From Actinomycetota bacterium (GTDB lineage Bacteria > Actinomycetota > Acidimicrobiia > IMCC26256 > PALSA-610): a stretch of 64,000 nt of DNA. Shown in pieces: positions 27,584 through 37,400 of the stretch (its first letter is position 1; each line of letters opens with the position of its first letter). Position numbers and translations under genes: made by a program. The notes beneath the pieces were generated by a model. That model saw nothing but the letters and a program-made list of their open reading frames with translations, was not told where the DNA came from and ran no database searches. The stretch lies in NCBI GenBank assembly GCA_005779395.1, contig SXJP01000021.1:118223-182222 (forward strand). The letters are read 5' to 3'.

Positions 27584-28632
27584 CCGGACACAAGCGTAGG
27601 TAGAGCGAGGTTCGGGGTTGCGCCACCACCAAGACCGGTTGCCGGTTCGACCCGAAGGCGATGCCATGCGGCAGCTGCGACCATCGCAGCGTTATCTGTG
27701 CACAGCGTGCGATCAGGGATGACGCACCGCAAGCCAGCTAGCGCGCTGTCGTTTGCAACCCTCGCACGCAAGCTTGAGTTGGCCGCGACCCCGCCACCGA
27801 TTACGACAGTGTCGATGCCTTCGGCTTTCGCGACGCGCAGCAATTTCGTCACCAGTAGATCAACGACAGCCTCTTGGAAACTTGCAGCAGTATCCGCTGG
27901 GTCGAAGTCTGGAAACTTTCGCCGATGCAGCACGACCGCAGTCTTTAGTCCCGAAAAAGAAAAGTCGTTGCCGTCGTTGATCATCGGTCTAGTGAAATGC
28001 ACGGCCTTTGGGTCGCCACTGGCAGCGAGGCGATCGATAAGCGGACCGCCTGGGTATCCGAGACCGAGCAACCGAGCGACCTTGTCGAATGCCTCACCAG
28101 CGGCATCGTCGACTGTGCGCCCGAGCACTCTGTACTTGCCATAATCGTCCATCGCGATGAGCAACGTGTGACCACCAGAAACTATGAGAGTCACACAGGG
28201 TGGCTCCAAAGTTGCATCTTCGAGAAACGCCGCGTACATGTGGGCCTCGTGGTGGTGCACCCCGATATATGGACGGTCAGCGACTAGGGCCAGCGCCTTC
28301 GCTGCGCTCACTCCGACAAGCAATGCCCCTGCAAGACCAGGGCCGTGGCACGCCGCGACGACATCAACGTCAGCGAGCGCCATGCCAGCGTCTGACAGTG
28401 CTTGGGTCACCACGCCGTTGATGAGTTCGACATGGGCGCGACTAGCGACTTCTGGTACGACACCGCCGAACTGTGCGTGCATATCTGCTTGCGTTGCAAC
28501 AACGGACGAACGAATCGTGCGACCGCCGACAACTATCGCGGCAGCGGTTTCATCACATGAAGTTTCTATCGCCAAAACTCTGGTTGTTGGTCCGACACTT
28601 ACGAACTCGGCGCTGTTATGCATCGCGCTCAC
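27580..28632 (-). CDS. tsaD: tRNA N6-adenosine threonylcarbamoyltransferase TsaD
   Basis: A 350-residue ASKHA-fold enzyme that adds the threonylcarbamoyl group to A37 of tRNAs reading ANN codons, working with TsaB and TsaE. ETSCDETAAAIV opens the protein. Metal-binding histidines are in HHEAHMYAAF, and VSGGHTLL, the LGYPGGPLIDRLA segment and SFSGLKTAV follow. The start is GTG 28632 or ATG 28623, both within the rimI 3' end, so translation is coupled. It ends inside the CIRCE element of groES. Confidence 0.96.
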   Translation of the reverse strand: MSAMHNSAEFVSVGPTTRVLAIETSCDETAAAIVVGGRTIRSSVVATQADMHAQFGGVVPEVASRAHVELINGVVTQALSDAGMALADVDVVAACHGPGLAGALLVGVSAAKALALVADRPYIGVHHHEAHMYAAFLEDATLEPPCVTLIVSGGHTLLIAMDDYGKYRVLGRTVDDAAGEAFDKVARLLGLGYPGGPLIDRLAASGDPKAVHFTRPMINDGNDFSFSGLKTAVVLHRRKFPDFDPADTAASFQEAVVDLLVTKLLRVAKAEGIDTVVIGGGVAANSSLRARVANDSALAGLRCVIPDRTLCTDNAAMVAAAAWHRLRVEPATGLGGGATPNLALPTLVSG

Positions 28633-29140
28633 ACCGGTTCTCTAAAGATGTGAGTAGATCCGCGTACTCCGGAGTTCCGACATCATGGGCCCACATGATG
28701 AGCGCATCTTCGCGACCGCCGGGATCTTCGTAGTACCCAGCGCGCACCCCGACTGGGGAGAAACCAAAGCGTCGGTAGAGCCCCTGTGCTGCCTTATTAG
28801 ACAGTCTCACTTCTAGCGTCATGGCCTGTGCTCCGCGCGAAATCGCGTTTCGCGCGAGTGCTACGAGCATGCGAGTTGCGATGCCTTCGCGAACATGACT
28901 GGGCGCAACAGCGATCGTCGTGACATGCGCATCTTCTAGAACCAACATGACCCCGGCGTATCCGACCAATTCACGCCCCGATTTAGCAACTAAATATTGG
29001 CGAGTTTGCGTTAGCAGAAGCTCACTTTGGAACAGGCTGGCGGTCCATGGTTTCGGATAGACCCGTTCTTCTATCGCCATCACGGCACGAACATCGCGCT
29101 TTTTCATTGGTTCGATCGTCAGTCGCTCCACGACCTTCAT
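28616..29140 (-). CDS. rimI: Ribosomal protein S18-alanine N-acetyltransferase
   Basis: A 174-residue GNAT acetyltransferase that acetylates the N-terminus of S18. Acetyl-CoA binding is marked by VREGIATRMLVALARNA in the pyrophosphate loop and by LEVRLSNKAAQGLYRRFGF. Its place between tsaB and tsaD is the conserved order in many Actinobacteria. Its ATG overlaps the tsaB stop (ATGA). The C-terminal 25 residues are not conserved. RimI is the usual annotation at this locus, but the substrate is unproven here. Confidence 0.88.
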   Translation of the reverse strand: MKVVERLTIEPMKKRDVRAVMAIEERVYPKPWTASLFQSELLLTQTRQYLVAKSGRELVGYAGVMLVLEDAHVTTIAVAPSHVREGIATRMLVALARNAISRGAQAMTLEVRLSNKAAQGLYRRFGFSPVGVRAGYYEDPGGREDALIMWAHDVGTPEYADLLTSLENRCERDA

Positions 29141-29850
29141 CGCGTTCTCGCTTCTAACGAGATCTCCGCGTCACTCCTGCGGATGTACATCGGCACAACT
29201 GATGCTGCATTTTCCACATCGCCGAGCAACAAGCGGTTTGACGCAAGTTCCACAAGCGACCTAACGCTTGGGTTGTTGTTATCCGCTCCCGCGAATTGAA
29301 ATGCGCGACCGTCTTCGAACGCCGAGCGATAGACGTCGGATCCATCACCACACAGCAATACCGGCTCGGACACGCCCGATAGCGCAGCTGCAACCACCGT
29401 TGGACTATCGAGTGCGTAATCGCTGACGCGTTCGACTCCATCGCGTGCTGGCCGATAGATCGCGTAATAAACCTCGGTGCGTCTCGCATCGATCATCGGG
29501 ACAATCAGTTTCGCGGGAGCGTGACGAAGCGGATGAGCAATGAGGTCCAGGCTTGATATCGCGATCATTGGAATATTGAGAGCCGTTGCGAGCGTCTTGG
29601 CCGTGGTCACCCCAACCCGCAGACCAGTGAACATTCCCGGTCCGATACCGACAGCGATCGCAAAGAGATCAGCAAGCGCGATACCGAGATCGTTGCTCAG
29701 AGAGTTGATGGCTGGCACGAGATCCTCTGCATGGCGTGGCCGACCCGCCGAACTGTTCGCTCCAACTTCGACCTCGGCGAGCACGCCTCGCTCAGATCCG
29801 AACGCGATGCCAACAGCTCGCGTCGAAGTATCGATTCCGAGCAGCAACAA
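29137..29850 (-). CDS. tsaB: tRNA threonylcarbamoyladenosine biosynthesis protein TsaB
   Basis: A 237-residue non-catalytic partner of TsaD, with the same ASKHA fold but no metal site. LLGIDTSTRAVGIAFG and RHAEDLVPAI are typical, and VGIGPGMFTGLRVGVTTAKTLA is the hallmark glycine-rich segment. The best start is TTG at 29850, four bases after the tsaE stop. No ATG or GTG is available in frame. It forms the t6A set with tsaE and tsaD in a tightly packed run. Confidence 0.92.
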   Translation of the reverse strand: MLLLGIDTSTRAVGIAFGSERGVLAEVEVGANSSAGRPRHAEDLVPAINSLSNDLGIALADLFAIAVGIGPGMFTGLRVGVTTAKTLATALNIPMIAISSLDLIAHPLRHAPAKLIVPMIDARRTEVYYAIYRPARDGVERVSDYALDSPTVVAAALSGVSEPVLLCGDGSDVYRSAFEDGRAFQFAGADNNNPSVRSLVELASNRLLLGDVENAASVVPMYIRRSDAEISLEARTR

Positions 29851-29854
29851 TTTA

Positions 29855-30394
29855 CTAGTGCGAATCTGTAGACATGGGTGATCGTTCGACGATATCGACG
29901 GATTCCGGATGTAAATAATGAGCTAGCGAAATCGCAATTTCGTGTGCGCGAGCAATGGCGTGGGATCCATGAGCAGCGATGCCAACAATGCGTTCGGTGT
30001 CGCCGATGTCGTCACCGTCGGGCATTCCGATGCGAACGACGATGTGGTCTGCAGGCAATGCAGATTCAACACGCTCACCCCACTCCATAAACATGATGCA
30101 ACCACTATCGATCATCTCGGTAAAACCGAGGTCGATTAGTTCTGTCACAGAATTGAGCCTGTAGACGTCGAGATGCTGAACCGGAGTGGCCGCCGAGTAC
30201 TCCTGCACTATCGCGTAAGTCGGACTCGTCACCTGCTCAGATATGCCAAGGCCGACGCACGCACCTTGAACGAATGCCGTCTTGCCGCCACCGAGTTCGC
30301 CAGTGAGGACCACGAGGTCGTTAGGTCTCAACACTGCCGCAAATGCCTCTGCGACACTCTTGGTTTCCTCGACTGAGTGGGTACGAATTTTCAC
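29855..30394 (-). CDS. tsaE: tRNA threonylcarbamoyladenosine biosynthesis ATPase TsaE
   Basis: A 179-residue P-loop ATPase that resets the TsaB-TsaD complex. Walker A is GELGGGKTAFVQGACVGLG, followed by VTSPTYAIVQEY and HLDVYRL, then the MEWGERV motif. The GTG start overlaps the hydrolase stop (GTGA). The C-terminal 40 residues beyond the core are variable. Gene order hydrolase-tsaE-tsaB-rimI-tsaD is conserved in Actinobacteria. Confidence 0.95.
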   Translation of the reverse strand: MKIRTHSVEETKSVAEAFAAVLRPNDLVVLTGELGGGKTAFVQGACVGLGISEQVTSPTYAIVQEYSAATPVQHLDVYRLNSVTELIDLGFTEMIDSGCIMFMEWGERVESALPADHIVVRIGMPDGDDIGDTERIVGIAAHGSHAIARAHEIAISLAHYLHPESVDIVERSPMSTDSH

Positions 30395-31425
30395 TTAGAA
30401 CCCTCCATTACAGCGCCTAGTGCCGGGCGCGGTGCGAGACCGCTGACATCGCGAGCAAACGCATCAATTGTGTCATGTAACCATTCGGCGCGCTCAAGCA
30501 TCAACATGTGGCCCGCACCTTCGACGATCTCAAGACGAGACCCCTCTATCGCTTCGTGAAGTTGTTTGGCATGGAAGGGCGGGGTGAGTAGATCGGCGGT
30601 TCCGCTGATTACCAGCGTTGGGTGATCGATTTCTTTGATGAGCTCGGTTAGGTCCATACCTATGAGCGCTCGAGGCGACTCGATACGTGTCTCACGCGGG
30701 CATTCGCTCAACATCTGGCGCACAAGTTCGATCTCGCTCGGATACGGCTCGCGGCCGAACCCGGCACGCGCCAACAAGAACCCAACATTCTTGGCTTCCC
30801 AAAGTCGAGTTGTGTCGGGTGCCTTCCTGATAACGCGATCGATGATTGAGCGTGTCTGCGACGCATGCGAACCGCCGGGCGTCTTACAGAGAGTCGACAG
30901 CAGTATGAAACCCTTGATGCGTTCACTCGCGAGCTCTGGGTGGCGTATGGCGAAGGACTGCACAGCTATGCCGCCCATTGAGTGGCCGACCAAAATCGCG
31001 TCCTGCAAGTCGAGAGTCTCAATTACCGCGGCTACATCATCGCCAAGATGTTCGACGCCGTGTCCATACTCACCGACGGTTGAATCGCCGTGACCACGTT
31101 GATCTATTGCTATTACGCGATAGCCAAGATCCGGGAGTGCCTCATACTGACGTACCCAAGTTCTCGTGGACAATGTCACCCCATGGATGAAAACGAGTGG
31201 GATGCCTTTACCAATATCGACAACGTTGATGTCCGTTCCGTCGAAACTCTTGACGGTGTGTGTGGGCAAGAAAATTGGCGAAAGTAGTTCGGCTGCACTT
31301 GGCCCGCCCCTCCGACGGATTCGCCTGGCCGCAAGAACCTCGGCCGCGAAGAGCGCGCCACCAATTGCACCCGCAGCGCCACCAGCGTAAGCAGCGCCCT
31401 TTGCGATTCCGCCAAGCCTGCTCAC
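30391..31425 (-). CDS. Alpha/beta hydrolase
   Basis: A 344-residue alpha/beta-fold hydrolase. The N-terminus has an alanine/glycine-rich hydrophobic segment that may be a membrane helix. HGVTLSTRTWVRQY is the oxyanion region and VGHSMGGIAVQ the nucleophile elbow, with serine. GTADLLTPPF carries the acid and GAGHMLMLE the histidine. This hydrolase gene lies between alr and tsaE in many Actinobacteria, but its substrate is unknown. The GTG start follows AGGAGGT and overlaps the alr stop (GTGA). Confidence 0.9.
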   Translation of the reverse strand: MSRLGGIAKGAAYAGGAAGAIGGALFAAEVLAARRIRRRGGPSAAELLSPIFLPTHTVKSFDGTDINVVDIGKGIPLVFIHGVTLSTRTWVRQYEALPDLGYRVIAIDQRGHGDSTVGEYGHGVEHLGDDVAAVIETLDLQDAILVGHSMGGIAVQSFAIRHPELASERIKGFILLSTLCKTPGGSHASQTRSIIDRVIRKAPDTTRLWEAKNVGFLLARAGFGREPYPSEIELVRQMLSECPRETRIESPRALIGMDLTELIKEIDHPTLVISGTADLLTPPFHAKQLHEAIEGSRLEIVEGAGHMLMLERAEWLHDTIDAFARDVSGLAPRPALGAVMEGSK

Positions 31426-32519
31426 GAGTACCTCCTAGGGACTCGAGGGCCGATACCGCACAGAACTTCATAGGCAATCGTGTCGAGCTTGTCGGCCCAA
31501 TCCCATGCCGTGATTGACTCAGACCCCTGACTACCGAGCAACACGACCTCGTCGCCGAGTGCGACATCGTCTGGAACCTCGATCATGAGTTGATCCATCG
31601 TGACAACGCCTCTGATATTGCACATCGAACCGCCGACTAGCACGCGCCCGCCAACCAACCCGAGCCGGCGTGGAACGCCGTCTGCATAGCCGATTGGGAC
31701 AGTTGCTATTCGGGTCTTCGAGGTTGCCGTCCAACGGCCTCCGTAGCTCACTGCCTCTCCGGCATCGATGTCGCGGACCGCACTAATTCGCGAGTGCAAA
31801 GACATTGCTGGCTGAAGCGCAACTAGACCTTCGAGGTCGCGCGAAGGAGCGGCGCCGTAAAGCGTGATCCCACAGCGCACGATGTCGAAGCGACTTGCCG
31901 AATGCGCGAGCCCACCTGCACTGTTCGCGATGTGGGTTGAGTCCCACTCAATTCCCGCCGCTCTCAGTTGCTCAAGCGTCTCAGAAAAAAGTGTTATCTG
32001 ATGCTCTGTGCTCGATGACTTTGGATCGTCTGCTGTTGCAAGGTGGGACCAAACACCGACGAGTTCAAGGCCGTTCGAGACAAGTTCGAGCGCCAGTCCC
32101 ACGGCATCGCTTGGGGCACAACCGACTCTGTGCATGCCCGTATCGATCTTCAGATGCAGACGCGGTTGGCGAGCAGAACTCAGCCGAACAATGTTGGCAA
32201 TGCCGTCGCGAGTCGTGACGGTGAGATCTAGTTCGGCGTCTATCGCTGCTTCACACCCGTCTGCTGGAACTTCGGACAGCACAAGAATCGGTGCATCGAT
32301 ACCAGCGTCTCGCAGAGCAAGCCCTTCTTCGACTAGCGCAACAGCTAGCGATGTCGCACCAGCGTCGAGAACCGCCCGCGCCACGGGCGCTGCGCCGTGG
32401 CCATAGCCATCGGCCTTTACGACGGCCATCAGCGCGGCTGGCGCTATGTGCTCTACGAGCACGGTTGTGTTTGCCCGAATCGCTCCGAGATCAACCTCGG
32501 CCCATGTCGGTCGCAACAT
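31422..32519 (-). CDS. alr: Alanine racemase
   Basis: A 365-residue PLP enzyme making D-alanine for peptidoglycan. The PLP lysine is in MAVVKADGYGHGA near residue 40. The catalytic tyrosine belongs to the ISAVRDIDAGEAVSYGG stretch, and VPIGYADGVPRRLG and MDQLMIEVPDD follow. Length is typical. It sits 11 bases downstream of the CBS protein gene and overlaps the hydrolase gene. Confidence 0.96.
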   Translation of the reverse strand: MLRPTWAEVDLGAIRANTTVLVEHIAPAALMAVVKADGYGHGAAPVARAVLDAGATSLAVALVEEGLALRDAGIDAPILVLSEVPADGCEAAIDAELDLTVTTRDGIANIVRLSSARQPRLHLKIDTGMHRVGCAPSDAVGLALELVSNGLELVGVWSHLATADDPKSSSTEHQITLFSETLEQLRAAGIEWDSTHIANSAGGLAHSASRFDIVRCGITLYGAAPSRDLEGLVALQPAMSLHSRISAVRDIDAGEAVSYGGRWTATSKTRIATVPIGYADGVPRRLGLVGGRVLVGGSMCNIRGVVTMDQLMIEVPDDVALGDEVVLLGSQGSESITAWDWADKLDTIAYEVLCGIGPRVPRRYS

Positions 32520-32530
32520 CTTGCGTTACC

Positions 32531-33001
32531 TCAGGTAGTCCGCGCAATGAATCGGACGATGTCACCGCGGGTCACGATGCCCACAACGTTGTGCTGTCCG
32601 TCGACTACAGGGATCTGACGCACATCGGTTTCATGCATCAATGTCGCGACATCTTCTAGCGATGCTTCCGCAGTAGTTACTGCCGGATTGGATTCCATTA
32701 GGTCGGCGACAGTTGAGCCGACGACCTTGCGCAACTCGCCTTCGAGCTGTTTCATCTCGCCCGGGAACGGGATCACGGCGCCGAGAAAATTCCAGAACCG
32801 CGGTGCGTGCACTCTTGCTTCGCTCACGATTAGATCGTCGTCGCGTAGGAGCCCGATGAGTTTGCCATCTGCGTCGACAACAGGGAGTGCCGATATACCG
32901 GCGTCGGCCATCTTGTCGGCTGCTGTCGCCACGGACTCGTCTGCACGGACCACCAAGATTCCCGTCGACATCACCTCGTCGACCTTCGTGTTCGCTGGCA
33001 T
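32531..33001 (-). CDS. CBS domain pair protein
   Basis: About 156 residues made almost wholly of two CBS modules: VDEVMSTGILVVRADESVATAADKMA (first half), then DLMESNPAVTTAEASLEDVA. The insert between them is longer than usual. Such proteins bind adenine nucleotides and act as energy sensors; the regulated partner is unknown. An ACGGAG site five bases before ATG 33001 favours this start. GTG 33007 overlapping the nnr stop is an alternative. It lies between nnr and alr and is probably cotranscribed. Confidence 0.83.
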   Translation of the reverse strand: MPANTKVDEVMSTGILVVRADESVATAADKMADAGISALPVVDADGKLIGLLRDDDLIVSEARVHAPRFWNFLGAVIPFPGEMKQLEGELRKVVGSTVADLMESNPAVTTAEASLEDVATLMHETDVRQIPVVDGQHNVVGIVTRGDIVRFIARTT

Positions 33002-33003
33002 AT

Positions 33004-34458
33004 TCACTCCGTCTCTAGTTGGTTGCTCGAATCCGAGAATTGGCTACAGGCTAGGGCCAATCCCTCGAATAGATCAGAGGCGATAGTCCCGAAACCAAAC
33101 GGTGAAAGAACGGCCGCCTTGGCGTGGACTATCGCGGCGCTCCACGCAGCTTCAAATGGTCCCATGCCAGCGCTGAGCAGTGCGCCGATCACTCCTGCCA
33201 ACACATCGCCGGTCCCTGCGGTCGCGAGCTTGGCGCTACCCGTAGCAACGATGATGACCGAGCCGTCGGGTTGGGCCACGACTGTGCCAGGACCTTTGAG
33301 TAGAACAACGACTCCGAGAGCCGCGCTCAGGTCTCGTGCGGCGGCTATTCGGTCGTCGCCAACCGGACGTCCAGCGAGCAGCTCGAATTCGCCAGCATGC
33401 GGCGTTAGAACAGCTGTCGGCAGCCCCGCGCCTTGTCGATCGCGAAGTGCGGTCGCGTCCTCCGCTAGTGCATTGAGTCCGTCGGCGTCGATCACTATTG
33501 GTTGCGGGGCCTCTGCAATCAGTCGTGCCACGACGGCGCGCGCACCGACCGAACGGCCAATCCCTGGGCCAACCACAACTGCGGAAAACCGCGATGCGTC
33601 AGCAACTATCCGACTAGCAAAGTCATCGCAATAGGAACCGTCGGGCATACAGGCATACCCACGAGTGATCACCTCCAATACGGATTCGTCGCTGTCGTCC
33701 TTGCCAGGTAGAGCAGCGACAACCACGCCAGCCCCACAGCGCGCCGCTGCGCGCGCGCTGAGGATTGGCGCGCCTGTCATACCAGCCGATCCGCCGACGA
33801 CGAATACCGACCGAGACCACTTATGGTCGTCTGCGCCTCGCGGCGGCAACTGAATATCGTCTTCGGTCGCGACTAACGTGTCACTCGTTACCGGTATTCC
33901 GAGATCCACGACGGAAACTTTGCCTGCCAAAGATCTGCCCGGTTCGAACAACAGCCCTCGCTTCCAACTTTGGAAACAGCAGGTCACATTCGCACTCACG
34001 GCCACGCCATCCACTTTTCCCGTAGCCCCGTCAACACCACTAGGTATGTCAGCGGCGATCACGGGAATCGCGCATGCATTCACAAGTTCGGCACACCACT
34101 TAGCTACGCCAGCGAGCGCGCTTCGGAGACCGGTCCCAAACATTGCATCAACCAAAACATCAGCTCTCGCAACCTGCCTCGCAACAGCTGATTCGTCGAG
34201 TCCGATCGCCACCTCAACAACCGCAACACGCACGCCCCACGCCGACAACACCGCAGCTGCGACGCGACCATCTGCACCGTTCTTGCCATTACCGCAAAAC
34301 ACAACCGCTCGCCTGCCATAGACGCCACCAAGTAACTGTCGTGTCGCGATTGCTAATGCGCGACCAGCACGATCGATCAGCGACGTCTGGTCGGTGCCGC
34401 TTGCGATAGCCAAGCGATCGGCCTCGGCCATCTCTTTCGGCGTGAGCACCGGCTGCAT
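33004..34458 (-). CDS. nnr: Bifunctional NAD(P)HX epimerase/dehydratase
   Basis: A 484-residue fusion that repairs hydrated NADH and NADPH. The N-terminal YjeF_N epimerase domain (about 1-205) has FCGNGKNGADGRVAA, VDAMFGTGL and DIPSGVDGATG. The C-terminal NnrD dehydratase (about 215-480) has a ribokinase-like fold with VVGPGIGR, LTPHAGEFELLAG and the ATP-site motif GTGDVLAGVIGALL. The first motif normally reads GNNGGDG, so GKNGADG is a mild variation. It sits between the GlmS-like gene and the CBS gene in the expected actinobacterial order; an acpS gene often found here is absent. Confidence 0.94.
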   Translation of the reverse strand: MQPVLTPKEMAEADRLAIASGTDQTSLIDRAGRALAIATRQLLGGVYGRRAVVFCGNGKNGADGRVAAAVLSAWGVRVAVVEVAIGLDESAVARQVARADVLVDAMFGTGLRSALAGVAKWCAELVNACAIPVIAADIPSGVDGATGKVDGVAVSANVTCCFQSWKRGLLFEPGRSLAGKVSVVDLGIPVTSDTLVATEDDIQLPPRGADDHKWSRSVFVVGGSAGMTGAPILSARAAARCGAGVVVAALPGKDDSDESVLEVITRGYACMPDGSYCDDFASRIVADASRFSAVVVGPGIGRSVGARAVVARLIAEAPQPIVIDADGLNALAEDATALRDRQGAGLPTAVLTPHAGEFELLAGRPVGDDRIAAARDLSAALGVVVLLKGPGTVVAQPDGSVIIVATGSAKLATAGTGDVLAGVIGALLSAGMGPFEAAWSAAIVHAKAAVLSPFGFGTIASDLFEGLALACSQFSDSSNQLETE

Positions 34459-34467
34459 AGTTCGACC

Positions 34468-37400
34468 TTAGGAGCGCCAGTTCTCTGCTAGTTGCACGAC
34501 CGGCTGCGTCAGCAAGTCGACAAGATCAATTTGGCCGAGCACGTCGTCCTTGAACTCTGGCTCGACCTCGGTCACAACGTCCCTAATCGCGCTATACCGA
34601 CCGCGGTAACCCTGCAACACGCGTCGAGCGAGTTCGGGCGCAAGGCGATCGTGGAAACGAACATGCATCAGGGTGAGGCCCACGATGTGGTTGTTCTTTG
34701 CCTCTGGAACGATGATTCCTGTGCGACCATCGGACCTACCTCTAAACACAGTGACTTCACGCTCGAAGGCCGCTCGGTGTTTGGTTCCGCGCAGCACCGG
34801 GTCGGAGTCAGTGCGCGACGCATAAGAGGTAGCGATACCGCCAGATGCAAGCGGCTTGATTTGGGCATCTGAATCGATGTCGACATCACCCTCGATGCCG
34901 TAGCGCGTGAACCCGATGACTTGATCGACCGCTAAGTCGAGTTCTACGAGCATGCGCAGGCTCCGGTAGCTGATGTGATCGCGAGCGCAACCCGCTGCAA
35001 TGAGCTGTTGGACAAGCGGCACCACCAACAAGGTTTCGTCGCTACGAGAGATACCCACGGTAACGGTCTTGGCCTGATGCTTGATCGCATCAATCGGACG
35101 AGTCAATTCTTCAATAGCTGTCGTAAGCACAAGCGTTAGGTCGTCGATAACCGCGCTCGGTGTTCCCATCCGACCGAACTCGAGTTCGTAAGTATCGAGC
35201 GAGGTCAGCCCATTCGCGTATCGCAGCATCGCCGCTAACCGAGCGGATATAGAGGCACTTAGTGTGCCGTCATATCCGCCGATTGTGAGTGTTTGGCCAA
35301 ACCGAATTGTTGATGCCCTAATTGCTGCGGCGAGTGGTTCGAGAATGTCTTGCGACTCCCCATGCGCAGCAACGACGGCCTCGACAACACCGCGCATCTC
35401 GCGCAACGGAACGGCGGTCGCATCGATTGCTAGCGCTGCCTCATACCCGAATAGATGGCCAACCATTGCCGACAACACAAACGCGACACGCGGTCCTGCT
35501 GCTGGCACAAAAAGTGTGTCGACCGCGTCTGCGAAGCGAGTCTCACCATCGTCGCAAATCACTATCGGCGCAGCCTTGTGCGAACGGTAAATCGAAACCT
35601 CTTTGCCTACATCATCTGCCGTGGAACCAGACAAACCCGCAGCGCAAACGAGCACCAGTGGCTCTGCAGACAGGTCTATGTGCTTCTTGTCTTCTGTGAA
35701 GTCACAGGCGATCGACTTGTAACAAAGCTCGGACAATTTGATCCGCACCTCTTGGGCTGCAGTGCGGTTAGCTCCATTGCCAACTAGCGCCCAGTACTTG
35801 CGTTGGGGTGCATGTCTCTGCGCCGCTTGTGCGATTACTGGACGACGCGTAAGGACTTCGCGCATCTGCTCGGGAAGGCCGCGCACCGCCCGCAAAGTGG
35901 CATCTTGTTCGCGACAGTCGAGAAGGTCACCCATGATCTCTGACGCGATCACATAGGCCATGATGAACCCAGCAGCAATCTGCGCGTAGAAAGCCTTCGT
36001 CGACGCGACGCTCATCTCTACATCGCGGCCGTCTGACGTGTACATGACACCGTCGCTCTTGTCGACTAGGTCACTCTGGCGACGATTGACGATCGAAATA
36101 ACTAGAGCGCCGCGTTCGCGGGCAACGTCGACTGTGCGGTTCGTGTCAGTAGTTGTTCCAGACTGGCTGATGGCAATGATAAGTACGTCACGCATCGACT
36201 CATCAATGCCGAAACCCGAAAGTTCGGTCGCTACAACGGCTTCGGCGGTCATCAGAGAAGCAGGAACTAGCCGTCGCAGCGTGTTCGCGAGGTTCTGCCC
36301 AGCGACCGCAGCTGTGCCTTGGCCTACTACAAAAATTCTCGAAACCTCGCCGTCGCGGAGGCGTTCACGCAATGCGACTGGAACCGTGTCATTAGGCAGC
36401 GACGCGTGCAGTAAACCGTCACGAAGTACGAGCTTGCCTCGCAGCGTCTTGTGAAACGACGCTGGCGCTTCAGACATCTCCTTCAGCAAGAAATGCGGAA
36501 ACTCACCCCTATCGATATCGCGGGTCGTTATCTCTGGCGTGCGTAACTCGGCTTCGGTAAGTGGAAGTTCAACACCCTCGTACCCAATCCGATGAATCCC
36601 GTCAAGCGATCCTGCGCGCAAACCATCGATCACAACTATCTCGCCCTGTGTGGATGGATTGCCAGGCTCACGCGACGTCTCACCGTCGAGCCGGAAGTAC
36701 CTGTCGGCTATCTCGACAACACCGTACGGTTCACTCGCGACAATCGTGAGACCGTCGGCAAGACCAACGTACAAAGCCTGGCCACTACCCCGCTGCGCGA
36801 GGAAAATCGAATCTGGTTCAGAAGCAATCGTCGCTCCGATCGCAACAGATCCTTCGAAAGATGTCACGACGGATCTGAACGCTTCGAGAGGATCAGAGCC
36901 AGAGGCAATTCGGCGGCTCACTAACGCCGGAATGACCTTGGCATCTGTGGTGATTTCGGTCGCGACATGCAATTCATGCAGCTTCGAAAGCTCTGCGTAA
37001 TTATCGACATCGCCATTTAGCGCCGCTGCTACATACGGCGCGGCGGTGGCTGAAAGCTCTTCGTGGTTAAGAGGGTGACAGTTGGGTTCGGAAATGATGC
37101 CGATGCTCGCCCACCGCGTGTGCGCGAGCACCAACACATGGCAGGTCTCTGATTGCAACGCCATTGTCAATAACTCGTCAGCCATGATCTGTGCTCGTAG
37201 CGCTGCCGTGTTATCACCAAGTTCACCGACTTCGGCGGCGTGTTTGTAGACGAAGCTCAAACAGTCGGAAGCAACCCGAACCGAACCCGAACTAAAGAGT
37301 GGATCAAGCGACCGCGCTCGTATACCGCTCCAGACTGCTTGGTCGTCGAAATCGAGTTGGTGGTCTCGTACCAGCAAGTGGATTCCAGCCGAGTCGCGCC